Source: JANPLN01 sp043757265
Lineage (GTDB): Bacteria; Bdellovibrionota; Bdellovibrionia; Bdellovibrionales; JAGQZY01
Assembly (NCBI GenBank): GCA_043757265.1
Contig: JAYUQP010000040.1
Location: 62,001-126,000 of the forward strand
DNA length: 64,000 nucleotides
Reading direction: 5' to 3'
The position numbers were made by a program, and so were the translations under genes. This document shows, piece by piece, positions 1 to 8,753 of the stretch (the stretch's first letter is position 1; every line of letters starts with the position of its first letter). A model generated the notes under the pieces. That model made no database searches. It saw only the letters and a list, made by a program, of their open reading frames with translations, and was not told the DNA's origin.

Positions 1-1
1 G

Positions 2-2071
2 CTTGAAAAGCAGGAATTTATTGTCGATGGGCAAAAAATTATTAGCCCTTCGTTCAACTCAATTTTCATTATGGCCGATTCCGGCGCACGGGGCTCTGCT
101 GCTCAGTTGAGACAGCTTGCTGGTATGCGCGGTTTAATGGCCAAACCATCAGGTGAAATCATCGAAACACCAATCACGGCAAACTTCCGTGAAGGTCTTT
201 CAGTTCTTCAATATTTCATTTCTACGCACGGTGCGCGAAAAGGTTTAGCAGATACCGCTCTTAAAACGGCTAACTCAGGATACCTCACTCGTCGACTCGT
301 CGATGTGGCTCAAGATGTGATTGTCGTCGAGCATGATTGCGGGTCAAAGGAAGGCCTAACAGTTGAAACTGTGGTTGAAGGCGGGGAAGTGATTCTTCCG
401 GTCGGCGACCGTGTTCTGGGACGTATTCCGCTCGAAGACATCGTTGATCCAAACTCCAACCGGATATTGGTTCAAGCTGGCGAAGAGATTGTTGAAAATG
501 ACGTCGAGATAATCGATCGCCTTGGGGTTGATAGAGTTGTCATTCGTTCAGCTCTCACATGTAAAACACGTCGCGGAATTTGCGTAAAGTGTTACGGTCG
601 TGATCTAGCGAGAGGAAATCTTGTAAACCTCGGCGAAACTGTAGGTATTATAGCTGCACAGTCCATTGGGGAACCAGGAACGCAGTTGACGATGAGAACC
701 TTCCACTTAGGTGGTACGGCCTCTCGTTCTGTGGAAAAATCCATTCACACTACTCGGCACGAGGGAACAATCAAATTTAAAAATGTCGTGAGTGTTGAAA
801 ATCGCGATAAAAAATTGACGGTCATGAATCGCAGCGGTGTGATTGCACTTATCGATGATAATGGTCGCGAGCGCGAAACATTCGCTCTGACTTACGGAAC
901 AATTCTAAATTACAAAGAGGGCCAACGCGTTGAAAAGGCAAAGACTCTTGCCGAATGGGATCCATATTCGAACCCAATTCTCTCCGATTCGAATGGTTTA
1001 GTTAAGTACGAAGAAATCGAAGAGGGCGTGACTGTTACAGAACAAGTCGATCCAGTGACTGGTTTCTCAACAAAAGTAATTACAGAAAGCAAAGGCGGCG
1101 CAAAACGCCCGACCGTTTGTATTGTTGATGAAAACGGCAAGACGAAAAATTTTGCCGGCCGCGACGCTGAAGTCCGCTATGTTATTCCTGTGGGTGCACA
1201 ACTTCTCGTAGTTGATGGACAAGAGATTCATGCAGGCGATGTGGTTGCCAAAATTCACCGTGAAACAAGTAAAACAAAAGATATTACGGGCGGTCTCCCT
1301 CGTGTGGCTGAACTTTTCGAAGCTCGTAAGCCAAAAGAAGCTGCTATCATTTCCGAAATTGATGGCTACGTTACATTCGGAAAAGACGTTAAAGGCAAAC
1401 AGCGTGTGATCGTGACTCCAGATATCGGTGAGCAACGCGAATACTTAATTCCGAAAGGAAAACACGTTGCTGTTCGTGAAGGTGAATACGTAAAAGCTGG
1501 TGAGCCTCTAATGGATGGTCCAACAAATCCGCACGACATTTTAAAAGTGTTGGGCGAAACGGTTCTTGCAGCGTACCTAGTGAACGAGGTTCAAGAGGTT
1601 TATCGCTTACAAGGGGTTGTGATTAACGATAAGCACATCGAAGTTATCGTTCGTCAGATGATGAGAAAAGTGTTGGTCCTTCAGTCTGGAGACACAAAAT
1701 TCTTAGCTGGAGAGCAAGTTGAAAGATACGCTTTCGATACTGAGAACGATAAAGTCCTCAAGGAGGGCGGAAAATCTGCAGTGACAGAGCCGCTCTTATT
1801 GGGTATTACCAAAGTTTCATTGAGTACGGACAGCTGGATTTCAGCGGCATCTTTCCAAGAAACAACTAAGGTTCTTACAGAAGCAGCTATAAATTCAAAA
1901 ACGGATAATTTAAGAGGTCTCAAAGAAAACATCATTATGGGTCGATTGATTCCTGCAGGAACGGGACTATCTGCCTATAAACGCTGGAAAGTGGTAGTGG
2001 AAGAGGAAAATACGACCTCACCCGCTCCCGGCTTAACAGCCAGAACTGTACAAACTTCGCCGGCTCATTAG
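2..2071 (+). CDS. rpoC: DNA-directed RNA polymerase subunit beta' (5' truncated)
   Basis: This is the C-terminal part of the largest RNA polymerase subunit; the reading frame is open from base 2, so the true start lies before the window. The bridge-helix region (MADSGARGS at about bases 71-97, followed by the AKPSGEIIETP segment), the cysteine cluster CKTRRGICVKC near 559-591 and the trigger-loop motif IAAQSIGEPGTQLTMRTFH near 650-705 are all visible. The NADFDGD catalytic aspartates would lie upstream. It ends with a short Ser/Pro/Thr-rich tail. A hairpin and a candidate promoter separate it from rpsL, so the rpoBC and str transcripts may be partly independent. Confidence 0.98.
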   Translation, partial: LEKQEFIVDGQKIISPSFNSIFIMADSGARGSAAQLRQLAGMRGLMAKPSGEIIETPITANFREGLSVLQYFISTHGARKGLADTALKTANSGYLTRRLVDVAQDVIVVEHDCGSKEGLTVETVVEGGEVILPVGDRVLGRIPLEDIVDPNSNRILVQAGEEIVENDVEIIDRLGVDRVVIRSALTCKTRRGICVKCYGRDLARGNLVNLGETVGIIAAQSIGEPGTQLTMRTFHLGGTASRSVEKSIHTTRHEGTIKFKNVVSVENRDKKLTVMNRSGVIALIDDNGRERETFALTYGTILNYKEGQRVEKAKTLAEWDPYSNPILSDSNGLVKYEEIEEGVTVTEQVDPVTGFSTKVITESKGGAKRPTVCIVDENGKTKNFAGRDAEVRYVIPVGAQLLVVDGQEIHAGDVVAKIHRETSKTKDITGGLPRVAELFEARKPKEAAIISEIDGYVTFGKDVKGKQRVIVTPDIGEQREYLIPKGKHVAVREGEYVKAGEPLMDGPTNPHDILKVLGETVLAAYLVNEVQEVYRLQGVVINDKHIEVIVRQMMRKVLVLQSGDTKFLAGEQVERYAFDTENDKVLKEGGKSAVTEPLLLGITKVSLSTDSWISAASFQETTKVLTEAAINSKTDNLRGLKENIIMGRLIPAGTGLSAYKRWKVVVEEENTTSPAPGLTARTVQTSPAH

Positions 2072-2073
2072 TT

Positions 2074-2095
2074 TGGGCTCACTTATTCGAGCCCA
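2074..2095 (+). terminator. hairpin after rpoC, weak terminator or processing site
   Basis: A 7-bp stem (TGGGCTC pairing with GAGCCCA) encloses an 8-base loop just after the rpoC stop. The following bases (CTAATTTGC) are only weakly U-rich, so it is more likely an attenuator or RNase processing hairpin than a full intrinsic terminator. Confidence 0.45.
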
Positions 2096-2108
2096 CTAAT
2101 TTGCGGGC

Positions 2109-2137
2109 TTGACGGAATTATAATTAGCGGCTATTTT
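2109..2137 (+). promoter_or_regulatory. candidate promoter of the str operon
   Basis: TTGACG at 2109-2114 and TATTTT at 2132-2137 are separated by 17 bases, a sigma70-like arrangement immediately ahead of rpsL. The -10 match is imperfect. It follows the rpoC 3' hairpin, as expected for a secondary promoter feeding rpsL-rpsG-fusA. Confidence 0.45.
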
Positions 2138-2164
2138 TGCCGCCTTTAGTAAAATGAGGAATTG

Positions 2165-2545
2165 ATGCCAACGATTAATCAGTTAGTACGTAAAGAACGA
2201 CGTGATAAAAAATACCGAAGTAAGTCTCCGGCTTTAACGAGCTGTCCGCAAAGACGTGGAGTTTGCACTCGGGTTTATACAACAACACCAAAGAAGCCAA
2301 ACTCAGCTCTACGTAAAGTAGCTAAGGTGCGTCTCTCTAATGGTTATGAAGTGATTTCATACATCCCTGGAATTGGTCACAACTTGCAAGAGCACAGTGT
2401 GGTTTTAATTCGCGGAGGTCGAGTGAAAGATCTTCCTGGATGTCGTTATCACATCGTTCGCGGTGTTCTCGATACTCAAGGTGTGCAAAACCGGGTTCGC
2501 GGTCGCTCAAAGTATGGAACAAAACGTCCTAAAAAAACTTCTTAA
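2165..2545 (+). CDS. rpsL: 30S ribosomal protein S12
   Basis: S12 sits at the decoding centre of the small subunit. The protein is 126 residues, the usual length, with the conserved TPKKPNSALRKVAKVRL segment and the GRVKDLPG loop. Both lysines where classical streptomycin-resistance substitutions occur are intact. An in-frame TTG lies one codon upstream, but the ATG at 2165 gives the canonical MPTINQLVRK start and has GAGGA just upstream. It is the first gene of the str group. Confidence 0.98.
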   Translation: MPTINQLVRKERRDKKYRSKSPALTSCPQRRGVCTRVYTTTPKKPNSALRKVAKVRLSNGYEVISYIPGIGHNLQEHSVVLIRGGRVKDLPGCRYHIVRGVLDTQGVQNRVRGRSKYGTKRPKKTS

Positions 2546-2565
2546 GTTTGAATCGGAGAAAATAG

Positions 2566-3039
2566 ATGTCACGCAGAAAAGGCACATATAAAAGAGAAGT
2601 CATACCAGATCCAATCTACAACGACGCTCTTGTTGCTAAGTTTGTAAACCGAGTCATGTTGTCTGGTAAAAAGAGCACCGCTCAAGGGATCGTTTATTCG
2701 GCCATTGAAGAGCTAAAAGGCAAAGTTGCAAACGAAGAGCCTTTATCAGTTTTCAAAAAAGCTATCGAAAACTGTAAGCCACAATTGGAAGTTCGTTCTC
2801 GGCGTGTTGGCGGAGCCACATACCAAGTTCCAGTTGATGTTCGTCCGTCTCGCAGAATTGCATTGGCGATAACTTGGCTGGTAGATTACGCACGTGAGCG
2901 TGGCGAAAAAGAAATGGCACTTCGATTGTCTGCTGAACTCATGGACGCTTTTAATAATCGCGGGAATGCGATTAAGAAAAAAGAAGACGTTCATCGTATG
3001 GCAGAAGCTAACAGAGCTTTCTCGCACTACAACTGGTAG
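2566..3039 (+). CDS. rpsG: 30S ribosomal protein S7
   Basis: S7 nucleates assembly of the 3' major domain of 16S rRNA. The 157-residue product begins MSRRKGTYKREVIPDP and carries the conserved VGGATYQVPV-VRPSRR segment typical of bacterial S7. A GGAGAA ribosome binding site precedes the ATG. It lies 20 bases after rpsL and 17 bases before fusA in the standard str order. Confidence 0.98.
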   Translation: MSRRKGTYKREVIPDPIYNDALVAKFVNRVMLSGKKSTAQGIVYSAIEELKGKVANEEPLSVFKKAIENCKPQLEVRSRRVGGATYQVPVDVRPSRRIALAITWLVDYARERGEKEMALRLSAELMDAFNNRGNAIKKKEDVHRMAEANRAFSHYNW

Positions 3040-3056
3040 TACAAAAGTATTAATTC

Positions 3057-5156
3057 ATGAGTGTATCTGATCCGAAAAAAGTTGAAGATTTAATTTACAC
3101 TCGTAACATCGGCATCATGGCTCACATTGATGCCGGCAAAACAACAACCACCGAACGCATTCTCTACTACACCGGAAAAAGCCACAAGATTGGCGAAGTT
3201 CACGATGGAAACACCGTTATGGATTGGATGGAGCAAGAGCAGGAGCGTGGTATCACGATCACCGCTGCGGCCACTATGTGCGCTTGGAAAAATCACCGTA
3301 TTAACATTATCGATACGCCGGGACACGTGGACTTTACCATCGAGGTCGAACGTTCTCTACGAGTTCTCGACGGCGCAGTGGCCGTTTTTGATGCCGTGAA
3401 TGGTGTTGAATCACAAACCGAAACAGTCTGGCGACAGGCCGACAAATACAAAGTCCCCCGAATCTGTTTTATCAACAAAATGGATCGTGTCGGAGCCGAC
3501 TTCAATATGAGCCTTGAATCTATCAAGGAGCGCCTTATGGCTGTTCCAGCAGCTATCCATATGCCGATTGGTGCAGAAGATGGTTTTGTAGGCATGGTGG
3601 ATCTTGTTGCGGAAAAAGCCTATATTTGGAAAACAGCTGACGGCAAAGGTGAAAACTTTGCTATATTGGACGTCCCGGGCGAGTTTATAGCCGAAGCGCA
3701 GAAGGCGCGAGACAGGCTCATTGAAATTCTCGCGGATTACGATGATTCTCTTGCCGACAAATATCTTTCCGGCGAACCGCTGACACCTCAAGATTTAAAA
3801 AATTCAGTTCGTAAAAGTACGCTCGCATTGAAAATAACTCCTGTACTTTGCGGATCTGCATTTAAAAATAAAGGTGTTCAGCCACTCTTGGATGCGGTGA
3901 TTGATTATCTTCCCTCGCCTCTTGATCGCGGTGAAATTTTTGGTAAGTCTGCAAAAGATCTCGAAAAACTTATCAGTTGTAAAACCGATTTCAAAGAACC
4001 CGCCGTAGCGCTTGCTTTTAAACTAGCTTCCGATAGTTTTACCGGATCACTCTGCTATGTCCGCGTGTATTCGGGAGTGATCGAAGTTGGGCAAGCATTA
4101 ACAAATCCTCGAGAGAAAAAGAAAGAAAGAGTCGCAAAGATTGTAAAAATGCACGCCAACAGTCGAACGGAAGTTCAGCAATTAAAGGCGGGTGATATTG
4201 GCGCTATTGTCGGCCTCAAATTCACTGTGACCGGCGATACCCTTTGCGCGCATGAAAAAGAAGTTGTTCTCGAGTCCATTTCGTTCCCTGATCCGGTGAT
4301 CTCAATCGTTGTAGAGGCAAAATCATCAGGCGATCAAAACAAAATGCTCGAGGGATTGACCCGTTTAGTAAAAGAGGATCCGTCCAGTTCCCTAAAAACG
4401 GACCCAGAAACAGGCCAATTTTTGCTCTCAGGAATGGGCGAACTTCATTTGGAAATTTTAGTGGATCGCCTCAAGCGAGAATTCAACGTGCAAATAAATA
4501 CAGGCAGTCCGCAGGTAACGTACCGTGAGGCCGTTGTGGGTGAAGCTTCTGCGCGCAAACGCTTTGAGCGTGAAGTGGCCGGGCAACTTCAGACTGGTGA
4601 AGTTGAAGTCAAAGTTTCGCCAAATAGCAGTCAAGAAAACAAATTAGAAAACTTAGTGCAAGATGCCGCGCTGTCCAGCGAGATCAAAGCCGGCGCCTTA
4701 GAGGGTGTTCGCGAAGGGCTCGAAAGCGGCATTCTGGCTGGTTTCTCAAATATTTCAACCCAGGTTAAAATAGTTGCGATGCTGTTAGATGCAGAGAACG
4801 GGCATGTCTCGGCTTATAAAATTGCGGCTTCCCAGGCGGTTCGCGAGGCCTTGCTTAAAGCCAAAGCGCAACTTATGGAGCCAATATTTAAGCTTGAAGT
4901 TGTTGTTCCCGAAGAGTTTTTAGGCAGTGTTATCGGAGACTTGAACTCTCGACGTGGCAAAATTTTAAACACCGCCGGGCGGGGGCGCCTGCAGGTGGTT
5001 TCAGCGGATGTCCCGTTAGCCGAGCTTTTTGGATACGCCACTGGCGTGCGATCCCTCACCCAGGGTCGCGGAACTTTTTCGATGAAATTTCATCAATACA
5101 ACGCGGTTAACGAACGTGTTCAAAAAGAAATTTTGACCCACTTAGGGCGAATTTAA
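3057..5156 (+). CDS. fusA: elongation factor G, divergent domain IV
   Basis: This translational GTPase of 699 residues drives ribosomal translocation, or recycling in some paralogues. G1 (AHIDAGKTTT), G3 (DTPGH) and G4 (NKMD) are intact, as are the domain III and V signatures (GELHLEI and FGYATGVRSLTQGRG). Domain IV is unusual: the GGRGQYGHV, GGVIPGEYIPAV and YHDVDSSE motifs of canonical EF-G are not recognisable (replaced around bases 4570-4815), and the last appears about two residues shorter. The tuf gene that usually follows is absent. It could be a specialised EF-G paralogue rather than the main translocase; assignment to the EF-G family itself is certain. Confidence 0.93.
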   Translation: MSVSDPKKVEDLIYTRNIGIMAHIDAGKTTTTERILYYTGKSHKIGEVHDGNTVMDWMEQEQERGITITAAATMCAWKNHRINIIDTPGHVDFTIEVERSLRVLDGAVAVFDAVNGVESQTETVWRQADKYKVPRICFINKMDRVGADFNMSLESIKERLMAVPAAIHMPIGAEDGFVGMVDLVAEKAYIWKTADGKGENFAILDVPGEFIAEAQKARDRLIEILADYDDSLADKYLSGEPLTPQDLKNSVRKSTLALKITPVLCGSAFKNKGVQPLLDAVIDYLPSPLDRGEIFGKSAKDLEKLISCKTDFKEPAVALAFKLASDSFTGSLCYVRVYSGVIEVGQALTNPREKKKERVAKIVKMHANSRTEVQQLKAGDIGAIVGLKFTVTGDTLCAHEKEVVLESISFPDPVISIVVEAKSSGDQNKMLEGLTRLVKEDPSSSLKTDPETGQFLLSGMGELHLEILVDRLKREFNVQINTGSPQVTYREAVVGEASARKRFEREVAGQLQTGEVEVKVSPNSSQENKLENLVQDAALSSEIKAGALEGVREGLESGILAGFSNISTQVKIVAMLLDAENGHVSAYKIAASQAVREALLKAKAQLMEPIFKLEVVVPEEFLGSVIGDLNSRRGKILNTAGRGRLQVVSADVPLAELFGYATGVRSLTQGRGTFSMKFHQYNAVNERVQKEILTHLGRI

Positions 5157-5206
5157 GCGACACAAAAAAGTGTGTTTCTCGAATAAAAAATTTAATTTAT
5201 TTTTTT

Positions 5207-5236
5207 TTGACATTAGATTTGGTTTCAGTGCATACT
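5207..5236 (+). promoter_or_regulatory. candidate S10 operon promoter
   Basis: A perfect -35 TTGACA at 5207-5212 is followed after 18 bases by CATACT at 5231-5236. It lies in the 168-base gap between fusA and rpsJ, directly after an AT-rich run, and leaves a leader of about 80 bases before rpsJ. This is the clearest sigma70-like promoter in the ribosomal region. Confidence 0.65.
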
Positions 5237-5324
5237 CCCCCTTCTGTAATTTAAAAAGCATTGTTTTATTGACCACTTAGGCTTTATAAACCCCGGTAAT
5301 AACTGGGAAAATAGGGATGCGCGT

Positions 5325-5642
5325 ATGCAAAGTCAGAAGATTCGAATTCGTTTAAAAGCTTTTGATCATAAACTTCTAGATCAATCGACAAAAGAAATCG
5401 TGGATACGGCACGCAGAACAGGTGCAAGAATCGCAGGACCTATTCCGCTACCTACACGAATCAACCGTTACACAGTATTGCGATCTCCTCATGTGGATAA
5501 AAAATCTCGTGAGCAGTTCGAAATGAAAACACACAAAAGGCTTTTGGACATTCTTGAGCCGACCCAACAAACCATCGATCAGTTGATGAAACTCGATCTA
5601 TCGGCTGGGGTCGACGTAGAGATTAAACTCTCTGCTGAATAA
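5325..5642 (+). CDS. rpsJ: 30S ribosomal protein S10
   Basis: S10 is a small-subunit head protein and also the NusE antitermination factor. The 105-residue product shows the conserved IRIRLKAFDHKLLDQS start and the GPIPLPT segment. The first gene of the S10 operon, it follows a promoter-bearing gap instead of tuf. Confidence 0.98.
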   Translation: MQSQKIRIRLKAFDHKLLDQSTKEIVDTARRTGARIAGPIPLPTRINRYTVLRSPHVDKKSREQFEMKTHKRLLDILEPTQQTIDQLMKLDLSAGVDVEIKLSAE

Positions 5643-5675
5643 TTACCGGGCCACGTAGCCCGCGAGGAGTACTAA

Positions 5676-6368
5676 ATGAGTGAATCACAAGTTGAGCCTC
5701 AAGAGTCGAATGAAAGTTCGACCTCAACCGCTGGAGAAATCAAACTTGGTGGGCTATTTGCCCACAAGGTTGGAATGTCTTCAGTCTACAATGAGGATGG
5801 GCAAATCATTCCTGTGACTGTTCTTAAAGTAGAAGCTTGGAAAGTAACCCAAGTAAAGACGACTGAGACAGACGGATATAATTCTCTTCAAATCAGTTTA
5901 TTTGGAAAAAGAAAAGACAGCACCTCAAAGGCGTCGCAAAAGCACGCTGAAAAATCTGGTGGCGAAAAAGGCGTAAAACTCTCACGCGAAATTCGCATCG
6001 ACGAAATTCCGGCAGGCGCAGCAGTCGGAAGTTTGGTATCCATTGATTCCCTACAAAAAGGTGACACAGTCAAAGTGACTGGTAAATCCAAAGGACGTGG
6101 TTTTTCGGGCGCAATGAGACGTTGGAATTTTTCCGGCGGTCCGGCATCGCACGGATCGAAGTTTCACCGGAGACCTGGATCTGCTGGTACTCGAACATGG
6201 CCCGGTTTTGTACAGGCCGGTAAAAAAGGTCCTGGTCACTACGGCGATGAAACAATCACAGTTCGTAATATTCAAATTGTCGATGTAAATGCAAAAGATG
6301 GATTAATCATGGTCAAGGGACCCGTTCCAGGTGCTCGCAATGGCCTCGTTCGAATTTTGAAACAGTGA
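5676..6368 (+). CDS. rplC: 50S ribosomal protein L3
   Basis: L3 is an early-assembly protein reaching the peptidyl transferase centre. At 230 residues it is slightly longer than usual because of a roughly 25-residue acidic, Ser/Glu-rich N-terminal extension before the conserved GLFAHKVGMS. The W-loop region (FSGAMRRWNFSGGPASHGS) is intact. A GAGGAG ribosome binding site precedes the ATG and supports the long N-terminus. Confidence 0.97.
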   Translation: MSESQVEPQESNESSTSTAGEIKLGGLFAHKVGMSSVYNEDGQIIPVTVLKVEAWKVTQVKTTETDGYNSLQISLFGKRKDSTSKASQKHAEKSGGEKGVKLSREIRIDEIPAGAAVGSLVSIDSLQKGDTVKVTGKSKGRGFSGAMRRWNFSGGPASHGSKFHRRPGSAGTRTWPGFVQAGKKGPGHYGDETITVRNIQIVDVNAKDGLIMVKGPVPGARNGLVRILKQ

Positions 6369-6376
6369 GTTGATAT

Positions 6377-7003
6377 ATGGCAAAAATTGAAGTTTTAAAT
6401 TGGGATAAGAAAAAAGTTGGCGAAATAGAGCTCCCTTCTCAACTTGTTGAACGAGAAGTAAAAAAAGAGCTTTTACACGCGATGGTTCGTTGGCAGCTAG
6501 TAAGTCGCCGTCAGGGAACGCATGCTACAAAGACAAAAGGTCTTGTGAGCGGTGGCGGTAAAAAACCATTCAAGCAAAAAGGAACTGGTAATGCTCGTCA
6601 GGGCTCGATCCGTTCTCCTTTAATGCCTGGTGGTGGTACGGCTTTTGGACCGCAGCCAAAAGATTACAGCTATTCCCTGCCTCGTTCGATGAAAAGCGCT
6701 GGTTTGCAAACCGCAATGTCTTATCTTTACGCTGAAAAGAAAATCTTCATTGTTGAAGGTATGACTTCTAAAGAAGGCAAATCGAAAGAACTTTCTGCAC
6801 GATTAAAAAAGTTTGGTATTGGAAAAGCTCTTTTAATTTCTAAAGACCAAGACGACATGTTTGCAAGAGCTTCGAAGAATTTAAAAAACTATCGCTATAA
6901 CACAGTAGCGGGTGTGAATGTGTATGATCTTCTAAAGTACGATGCTGTCGTCTTTACTCAAGATTCCATTCCAGCTGTTGTTGCGAAGTGTGGAGTTGAA
7001 TAA
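6377..7003 (+). CDS. rplD: 50S ribosomal protein L4
   Basis: L4 lines the peptide exit tunnel and autoregulates the S10 operon in enterobacteria. The 208-residue product has the conserved loop GTGNARQGSIRSPLMPGGG that reaches into the tunnel. Its stop codon overlaps the first base of the rplW start, indicating translational coupling. Confidence 0.97.
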   Translation: MAKIEVLNWDKKKVGEIELPSQLVEREVKKELLHAMVRWQLVSRRQGTHATKTKGLVSGGGKKPFKQKGTGNARQGSIRSPLMPGGGTAFGPQPKDYSYSLPRSMKSAGLQTAMSYLYAEKKIFIVEGMTSKEGKSKELSARLKKFGIGKALLISKDQDDMFARASKNLKNYRYNTVAGVNVYDLLKYDAVVFTQDSIPAVVAKCGVE

Positions 7004-7281
7004 TGTATCAAATTATTAAGAGACCACTTGTTACAGAAAAAACCAGTGCCTACAGCGACTATAATACGTATGTATTTGAAGTTGAAAAAGACGCTACAAA
7101 AGATCAAATCAAATTTGCCATTGAAAAAGCTTTTAGTGTGAAAGTGGCTGCTGTTCGTACAGCTTGTTACCGCACACGTTGGCTGAAGCAGTCCTCAAGA
7201 TTTGGTCCGCCTCAGTATAAAAAGAAAGCCTTCGTTAAGTTGGCTGAAGGCCAAAAAATTTCCATCTTTGAGGGAGCCTAA
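7003..7281 (+). CDS. rplW: 50S ribosomal protein L23
   Basis: L23 lies at the tunnel exit and docks trigger factor and SRP. The 92-residue product begins MYQIIKRPLVTEKTS, the family signature. It overlaps rplD by one base and is followed two bases later by rplB. Confidence 0.97.
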   Translation: MYQIIKRPLVTEKTSAYSDYNTYVFEVEKDATKDQIKFAIEKAFSVKVAAVRTACYRTRWLKQSSRFGPPQYKKKAFVKLAEGQKISIFEGA

Positions 7282-7283
7282 TC

Positions 7284-8108
7284 ATGGGAGTAAAGATTTT
7301 TAGACCTACGAGTGCGGGTCGTCGTGGAATGACTGGGTTCGATTTCTCTGAGATCACTACAGATCGTCCAGAGAAATCACTCACAACCAGTCTTTCAAAA
7401 AAAGCTGCGCGCAACAATTATGGTCAAATCACGATTCGTCATAAAGGCGGCGGTCACAAAAGACGTTACCGCATTATTGACTTCAAACGTTTGAAGCTTG
7501 AAGTTCCAGGAAAAATAGCCACCATCGAATACGATCCAAATCGGACTTGCCGAATTGCACTGGTAAACTACGCTGACGGCGAAAAAGCATACATCATCGC
7601 TCCCGTTGGTTTAAAAGTTGGGGACACTGTTCAATCCAGCGAAAAAGCAGATATCCTTCCAGGAAATAACCTTCCTCTAAGTGCGATCCCAGTGGGAACA
7701 ATCATACATAATATCGAATTGCGTCCTGGTAAAGGCGGTCAGTTGTGTCGCGGTGCTGGGGCTTCTGCCACTCTCGTTGGCCGTATGGGTAAGTTTGCGC
7801 AGGTAAAATTGCCTTCTGGTGAAGTTCGCGAAGTTCTTGTTAACTGCAGAGCTTCTATCGGCCAAGTGGGCAATACCGACAACGAAAATATATATATAGG
7901 AAAAGCAGGTCGTAACCGTTGGAAGGGCAAACGTCCTTCAGTTCGCGGTATGTCGATGAACCCGGTTGATCACCCGCTCGGTGGTGGTGAAGGTCGTGGA
8001 AAAGGGCATCATCCTGTAAGTCCATGGGGACAACCTTGTAAGGGATATAAAACACGTCATAACAAGTCGACAGATAAATATATCATCAAAAATAGAAAAG
8101 CAAAGTAG
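7284..8108 (+). CDS. rplB: 50S ribosomal protein L2
   Basis: L2 supports the peptidyl transferase centre and subunit joining. The 274-residue product has the C-terminal signature NPVDHPLGGGEGRGKGHHP containing the conserved histidine of the family. Length and order are canonical. Confidence 0.98.
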   Translation: MGVKIFRPTSAGRRGMTGFDFSEITTDRPEKSLTTSLSKKAARNNYGQITIRHKGGGHKRRYRIIDFKRLKLEVPGKIATIEYDPNRTCRIALVNYADGEKAYIIAPVGLKVGDTVQSSEKADILPGNNLPLSAIPVGTIIHNIELRPGKGGQLCRGAGASATLVGRMGKFAQVKLPSGEVREVLVNCRASIGQVGNTDNENIYIGKAGRNRWKGKRPSVRGMSMNPVDHPLGGGEGRGKGHHPVSPWGQPCKGYKTRHNKSTDKYIIKNRKAK

Positions 8109-8117
8109 AGGTAATGT

Positions 8118-8408
8118 GTGAGTAGATCACTTAAAAAAGGTCCTTTTATAGACGACCACTTGGTAAAAAAAGTAGTAAAAGCTTTGGATACAGGCGACAA
8201 AAAAGCGATCAAAACATGGTCACGACGTTCGACTGTTATGCCTGACATGGTGGGCTTAACATTCGCAGTCCACAACGGCGCTAAGTTTGTTCCTATCTAC
8301 ATTACAGACAATATGATTGGTCATAAACTTGGTGAATTTGCGCACACACGTATGTTTCGTGGACACTCAGAAAACAAGGCTAAAGAAGCCGGACCAGCTA
8401 AGGCATAG
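8118..8408 (+). CDS. rpsS: 30S ribosomal protein S19
   Basis: S19 is a 30S head protein contacting S13. The 96-residue product starts at GTG with MSRSLKKGPFIDDHL and contains KLGEFAHTRMFRGH. AGAGGTAA upstream is the ribosome binding site. The standard rplB-rpsS-rplV order is kept. Confidence 0.98.
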   Translation: MSRSLKKGPFIDDHLVKKVVKALDTGDKKAIKTWSRRSTVMPDMVGLTFAVHNGAKFVPIYITDNMIGHKLGEFAHTRMFRGHSENKAKEAGPAKA

Positions 8409-8417
8409 GGTGAATTT

Positions 8418-8750
8418 ATGGAAGTAAAAGCGAAATTAAAATTTGCAAGAGTTGGACCGCAAAAGGCACGTTTGGTTGCCGACATGATTCGGGGAAAGTC
8501 GATTAACGAAGCAATTCGTATATTGACCTTCGAACCACAGAAGTCTGGCAAAATGATTAAAAAGCTTGTGGAATCTGCAGTGGCAAACGCTGAAGTAAAG
8601 CAAGTGATCGATGTGGATAATCTTTACGTTAAGATTATCTTTGTTGATGCTGGACCCGTAATTAAAAGATTTATTCCTCGTTCGCAAGGACGTGCGACTG
8701 AGATTAAAAAGAGAACAAGCCATATCAACGTCGTATTGGACGAGAGGTAA
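8418..8750 (+). CDS. rplV: 50S ribosomal protein L22
   Basis: L22 contributes its beta-hairpin to the exit tunnel constriction. The 110-residue product includes the conserved PQKARLVADMIRGK start and the PRSQGRATEIKKRTSHI hairpin end. It ends three bases before rpsC. Confidence 0.98.
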   Translation: MEVKAKLKFARVGPQKARLVADMIRGKSINEAIRILTFEPQKSGKMIKKLVESAVANAEVKQVIDVDNLYVKIIFVDAGPVIKRFIPRSQGRATEIKKRTSHINVVLDER

Positions 8751-8753
8751 TTC

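Noticed and set aside
1067..1435. Long antisense frame inside rpoC, and similar antisense frames in fusA and other ribosomal genes
   Set aside because: They mirror highly conserved genes, lack ribosome binding sites and match no family; frames of this kind arise from codon bias.
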